Shown here in pieces: positions 61,039 to 64,000 of a DNA stretch of 64,000 nt; within the stretch, counting starts at the first letter, position 1; each line of letters begins with the position of its first letter. A program made the position numbers and the translations under genes. Source of the stretch: JASEGV01 sp947085405 (lineage in GTDB: Bacteria > Bacteroidota > Ignavibacteria > UBA10030 > BY39); the NCBI GenBank assembly GCA_947085405.1, contig CAMTWO010000003.1:54157-118156 (forward strand). Reading direction: 5' to 3'. The notes beneath the pieces are model-generated. The model saw nothing but the letters and a program-made list of their open reading frames with translations. It was not told the DNA's origin and made no database searches.

Positions 61039-61631
61039 AAACTCCTCCAAATTAATTGTTAAAAGATATTGGTTATTTTAAAATTGGGAGGCGGCTAAAA
61101 CATTATTTTACCTAAATGGCAGGTTAAAGATAAGGAAATGAAAAGCGATTGTCAAGTTTACGGAAGAAACCAAAAAATAATCTAAACTCTGTTCTCTTTT
61201 GTGGACAATGTCAGAATTCCTGTCCGACCTTTGGCGGAGAACTGGCGACACACGGCTTTTCAAGCTTGACAAGTATCAAAATATTGCAGAATTTCGAATA
61301 TATTGCCCGATTACCGTCCACCAAAGATATAAAAGTGTTAGTCCCGAAATAATATTTCGGGATTAGCAGATGAATCACATCCATAATACACAATCAAAAA
61401 ATTTTTATTACAAGAATTAGTAAATCAATTGAAATTTTCCAAGATTCTTCGAATGATAATTTCATACGAGTCGGGCAGACACACATTATTTTATAGTCGA
61501 GAAATCTTTTTTTGACCTTTAATGTCGATAAAACTCCTGAGGTATGAGGAGTAACTAACAACTACTGATTCGTGAGCTTTAAATGCGTTCATTGATTTTT
61601 TATATTGTTGATTCGTTTGCCTACGTTATTT
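61039..61631. other. Gene-poor spacer left of AbiE module
   Basis: 593 bp without a convincing ORF. Visible items are copy 1 of a 25-bp direct repeat (61229-61253), a TCCCGAAAT/ATTTCGGGA palindrome (61342-61362) and an ACTCCT/AGGAGT hairpin (61531-61550). No tRNA that could serve as an integration site was found. Confidence 0.5.
61229..61253. repeat. 25-bp direct repeat, copy 1
   Basis: CTTTGGCGGAGAACTGGCGACACAC; 23 of 25 bases match 63795-63819, in the same orientation. The two copies bracket the AbiE genes and the integrase remnant, so they may be attachment sites or remains of two related integrase ends. Confidence 0.7.
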
Positions 61632-62675
61632 TCACATACGAGATATAAGCGACCAATAATAAAACGTCTCGGTTTGCGTTGCCTTCAACTTGTTGAGAAT
61701 AGAATATTTTCGGTCAAGCATAGTTGTTGCAATTTCTTGGATCTTTGATTCTGTATATTTAATTTCGTTAAGATTGATCTTTTCTTTTTTATTCATTATC
61801 ACAGTAGCAATGAATGCAGCCTTTGCGGCACATAACCTCGCTTCTTCTATTCTATACGGTGCACCAAGAAGATAGCTTTGTATCTGTTTAATTCCCTGGT
61901 GTAATTCCTTAATATTTTCATTATCTATACTTCCTCTAAGTCGAGACTGACAGAGAAGGAAGCTGGTTTCGATAGTATCATTTAAAACATCTTCCAAGGT
62001 ATGCGCCTTGATACGATATTTACTTTCCTGCTCCTGAATGGTTTTGTAACTCGCGCTGACTTCTGCCAGATTATCGCAGGCGTTGAAGAGTTCTCCGATA
62101 TCGAATAGCTGTTTAATGATTTCCATTGATTTGCGCTTTCCAAAAAGAACACCGATGGTATTAGGCGCGTAAGCCGTTAGTTTATCACCAAGAATACCAT
62201 TGATTGTCGGGACATCGACGCTGAGATTTTCAACGACTTGAAAGATTGAACTTTGAATCGGAAGTTTCAACAATTTGGGATAACCATGTTCTGAATAAAG
62301 AACAAATAGCACGTACGATTCTCGCTCATCTATATTCGAGAGATAGAAAAACTTGAAATGCTTTTTAGGAATCTTACTCTCCTGTCGTTCATCTTCCTCA
62401 ACACGAACAAACATACTGCCCTTCAAGAGTGTAGTAAGCTCGTCAAAACTGAAATCACCTACAACATCGACATCGATTGAAAGCCGGTGTGCGGTTGGCA
62501 GAAGCATTAGAAGTGAAGTTCCGCCTTTAAAGACGAAAGGTTTCCCGGACTTTGCCAGTAATCCTACAAGTTCAAAAGCATAAATCTGCCTCTCGATGAG
62601 CTGAGGATCGGCTTTGGGATATTGCTTTCTCTGTTTTTGTATCCACTGTTTGGAAAAAGATTCTTTCGCTATCAC
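61632..62675 (-). CDS. abiEii: AbiEii-family nucleotidyltransferase toxin
   Basis: 347 residues. FVFKGGTSLLMLLPTAHRLS then IDVDV gives the KGGTS and DxD (D68, D70) motifs of the AbiEii/MenT family, with the later PINGILGDKLTAYAPNTIGV segment. Relatives add nucleotides to tRNA acceptor ends and block translation. It lies 10 bp after the antitoxin gene. Complete and uninterrupted. Confidence 0.87.
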   Translation of the reverse strand: MIAKESFSKQWIQKQRKQYPKADPQLIERQIYAFELVGLLAKSGKPFVFKGGTSLLMLLPTAHRLSIDVDVVGDFSFDELTTLLKGSMFVRVEEDERQESKIPKKHFKFFYLSNIDERESYVLFVLYSEHGYPKLLKLPIQSSIFQVVENLSVDVPTINGILGDKLTAYAPNTIGVLFGKRKSMEIIKQLFDIGELFNACDNLAEVSASYKTIQEQESKYRIKAHTLEDVLNDTIETSFLLCQSRLRGSIDNENIKELHQGIKQIQSYLLGAPYRIEEARLCAAKAAFIATVIMNKKEKINLNEIKYTESKIQEIATTMLDRKYSILNKLKATQTETFYYWSLISRM

Positions 62676-62686
62676 TCCATCAGTTC

Positions 62687-63436
62687 CTATACACTCACTA
62701 CATCAGTTTCAAGCATCAAAATTTCTTTGACCAGCTTATGTTTCACCTTTCTACGATCTGCATAGCGAAGAAGCCGGGGCATATTAATGCGATGGGACAA
62801 TATCAAATTTCGGAAGACACGCTCATACTCAGCTCCATCCATTAAACGCAAACGGTCTTTTTCCAAAAACATGTCGACCAATATTTTTTCGAGGGTTGCG
62901 TAATATCCATTCACCGGTTCTTCCGTTACCGATCGTCGCAAAACCACCGTTGAAGAAGATGGTTCAAAGTATCTGTCTGCTTCCGATTGTTGTGGATTTA
63001 GATAAACGTTGTATCCTCTATCCTTAAGATACTCTCCAACCGTCGCAATTGCATCAACGTCAGCATACATGAGGCTTGTGAATTGCGCCATCATATGATG
63101 TGCGAACGGCTGTAGTTGTTCGGTACTCCAGACAGAGAATTTAAGCAAGGGAAATTGTTTCTTTATCGCGGCGACCAGCTTTTCAACCGGTTTCGTATTA
63201 AGCAATAAGGACGATTTAATCGTCGCATACCACCCTCGACCGGCATCGAAGAGCTTACCTTCATTTTTAAAATTGTAAAGATATTGATTGACGGTCGTGG
63301 CGTTGTATTTCACTTTAGCTTTTCGCAATTCCTTCTTGATAGCTTCAACCGTGAAGTACTTCTTTCCTTCAATAGCTGCTTGGATTGCTAATTTTGTGTT
63401 ATTTTTTTTCAAATCTCCGTTATATATTAATGGCAC
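62687..63436 (-). CDS. abiEi: AbiEi-family antitoxin (DUF6577-like)
   Basis: 249 residues. N-terminal winged helix (NNTKLAIQAAIEGKKYFTVE, NATTVNQYLYNFKNEGKLFD) and C-terminal AbiEi domain (FSVWSTEQLQPFAHHMMAQF, YYATLEKILVDMFLEKDRLR). It neutralises AbiEii and represses the operon. The start codon is GTG 63436 and lies inside the left arm of an inverted repeat; no clear ribosome site precedes it, so it may be read from a leaderless mRNA. Confidence 0.82.
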   Translation of the reverse strand: MPLIYNGDLKKNNTKLAIQAAIEGKKYFTVEAIKKELRKAKVKYNATTVNQYLYNFKNEGKLFDAGRGWYATIKSSLLLNTKPVEKLVAAIKKQFPLLKFSVWSTEQLQPFAHHMMAQFTSLMYADVDAIATVGEYLKDRGYNVYLNPQQSEADRYFEPSSSTVVLRRSVTEEPVNGYYATLEKILVDMFLEKDRLRLMDGAEYERVFRNLILSHRINMPRLLRYADRRKVKHKLVKEILMLETDVVSV

Positions 63437-63463
63437 TTATAGCGTTTATGTGCCGTTAATATA
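63423..63463. promoter_or_regulatory. AbiEi operator, inverted repeat over the start
   Basis: TATATTAATGGCAC (63423-63436) and GTGCCGTTAATATA (63450-63463) are complementary at 13 of 14 positions with a 13-bp spacer. AbiEi proteins bind inverted repeats in their promoter; this one covers the GTG start and the region just upstream. Confidence 0.65.
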
Positions 63464-63531
63464 CTATATCAATATGAAAGATGCAAGAGGGTGAAGCTAT
63501 TACGCAGTGATTCATATTTAACATACATCCT

Positions 63532-63819
63532 CTAATTATAAATAAACGCATCGATCTTTTGTACAGCACGCTTTAAATGTTCTTCAGCTTGATGTGTGTA
63601 AATCAAAGTGGTTGCAACATTGGTATGTTCGAGAATTTTCTGGACGTATGTAACCGGGACACCTTGCTGAATTAACCAAGAGGCAGTTGTATGAGGTAAT
63701 ATGTGGAAATGTATATCCTCCGGAAGATTGGCTTTGCGTACACATTTTTTGAAACGTGATGAGATGGATGGGACAGGATGTTTAAGATTTTTTTCTTTGG
63801 CAGGGAACTGGCGACACAC
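63532..63819 (-). pseudogene. C-terminal fragment of a tyrosine recombinase
   Basis: 95 codons: HFHILPHTTASWLIQQGVPV, TYVQKILEHTNVATTLIYTH (nucleophile Tyr) and the final helix. The catalytic Arg of the HxLRH motif is a Pro here (HILPH), LxGH is LEH, and the N-terminal two thirds are missing. A dead remnant of the enzyme that may have carried in the AbiE module. Confidence 0.75.
63795..63819. repeat. 25-bp direct repeat, copy 2
   Basis: CTTTGGCAGGGAACTGGCGACACAC, 23 of 25 bases equal to 61229-61253. It coincides with the first codons of the integrase fragment. Confidence 0.7.
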
Positions 63820-63871
63820 TCTTCAGAGTGTTGAAAATATTTAAAAGCAGTTTAACATAAAAATAAATCAT

Positions 63872-63891
63872 CCCCGCAGCAAGCTGCGGGG
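63872..63891. terminator. GC-rich hairpin near a transposase end
   Basis: CCCCGCAGC-AA-GCTGCGGGG, perfect 9-bp arms. Ten bases past the stop of the gene at the right edge. It lacks a strong T-run, so it may be a REP-like element or a terminator. Confidence 0.5.
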
Positions 63892-63901
63892 TATTAAGAG
63901 C

Positions 63902-64000
63902 TTAGAACAAAGAGAGTTGCCCATGATGTAAGCACTTGTATTCTGTTTCCCGTCCTTGTTCCTTCAGATATTGTTGGATCGTCTCTTCGTTGCCTTTCTG
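63902..64000 (-). CDS. C-terminus of a probable transposase, cut by window edge
   Basis: 32 residues reading QKGNEETIQQYLKEQGRETE, then a YKCLHHGQLSLF end. A LHxxQLSLF ending is seen on several transposase or integrase proteins, but the fragment is too short to name the family. The stop is TAA 63902. Confidence 0.4.
   Translation of the reverse strand, partial: QKGNEETIQQYLKEQGRETEYKCLHHGQLSLF

Noticed and set aside
61149..61352. 67-codon plus-strand ORF with three Cys
   Set aside because: No ribosome site, no family, and it crosses the 25-bp repeat; likely chance.

Overview
The window looks like a chromosomal piece of a Bacteroidota/Chlorobiota-group bacterium, most likely Ignavibacteria or a close relative. 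The evidence is large secreted proteins ending in type IX secretion sorting domains (NYPNPFNP motif, then a GREVATLV-type segment and a GVYFYKL-type strand), DUF3098 and PUR-alpha-like DUF3276 proteins, a two-permease Lol transporter with LolD, and AT-rich intergenic DNA full of short GC-rich palindromes. No rRNA, tRNA or CRISPR array was found. Assignment below class level cannot be made from the window alone.

Layout. 1-3.1 kb: accessory start with a partial gene, a BamE-like protein, a Cys-rich protein of unknown function and a frameshifted integrase. 3.1-6.6 kb: lipoprotein-release ABC transporter operon. 6.8-8.9 kb: UreH/TauE-like membrane protein, prfB with its programmed +1 frameshift, and an AtuA C-terminal-domain protein. 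8.9-24.6 kb: a gene-poor accessory stretch with toxin-antitoxin modules (HepT/MntA, PIN/RHH, PIN/DUF6364-like, YoeB/YefM, a broken RelE pair, a nucleotidyltransferase pair), catalase, a chloramphenicol-acetyltransferase-like gene, AtuA, several small lipoproteins, internally deleted pseudogenes and many dispersed repeats. 24.9-27.8 kb: DUF35, thiolase and HMG-CoA synthase, resembling the archaeal mevalonate-entry complex. 27.9-29.4 kb: ORF6N protein with a truncated duplicate, and DUF433/DUF5615. 29.4-38.2 kb: housekeeping genes (aspS, deoC, two SPOR lipoproteins, an Ig-like lipoprotein, mltG, tsaD, a small barrel protein). 38.2-41 kb: a large sorted secreted protein. 41.1-48 kb: plus-strand housekeeping run rpmB, then pgsA-pgpA-cinA-thpR-response regulator-recA-recX-exonuclease-TupA-like gene with overlapping or closely spaced ends. 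48.2-58.1 kb: three large secreted proteins, including a GH13 amylase. 58.2-61 kb: lptG, lptF and a DUF3276 protein. 61.2-64 kb: an AbiE toxin-antitoxin module bracketed by a 25-bp direct repeat, an integrase remnant and the tail of a probable transposase.

How it works together. The cell-envelope theme is strong: Lol transporter, LptF/LptG, MltG, SPOR proteins and type IX cargo. The core operons are compact with stop/start overlaps. The accessory stretches differ: minus-strand addiction modules separated by structured repeats, with clear traces of duplication (195-bp repeat at 21.0 and 23.9 kb, the lptG 3' end at 54.8 and 58.2 kb, the SPOR gene 3' end at 33.15 and 33.72 kb) and of internal deletion (VOC, HAD and toxin remnants). 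The most interesting signals are these duplications, a palindromic element lying in-frame inside a duplicated ORF6N tail, a repeat with conserved flanks and an exchangeable hairpin core, and an under-described nucleotidyltransferase/85-residue protein pair.
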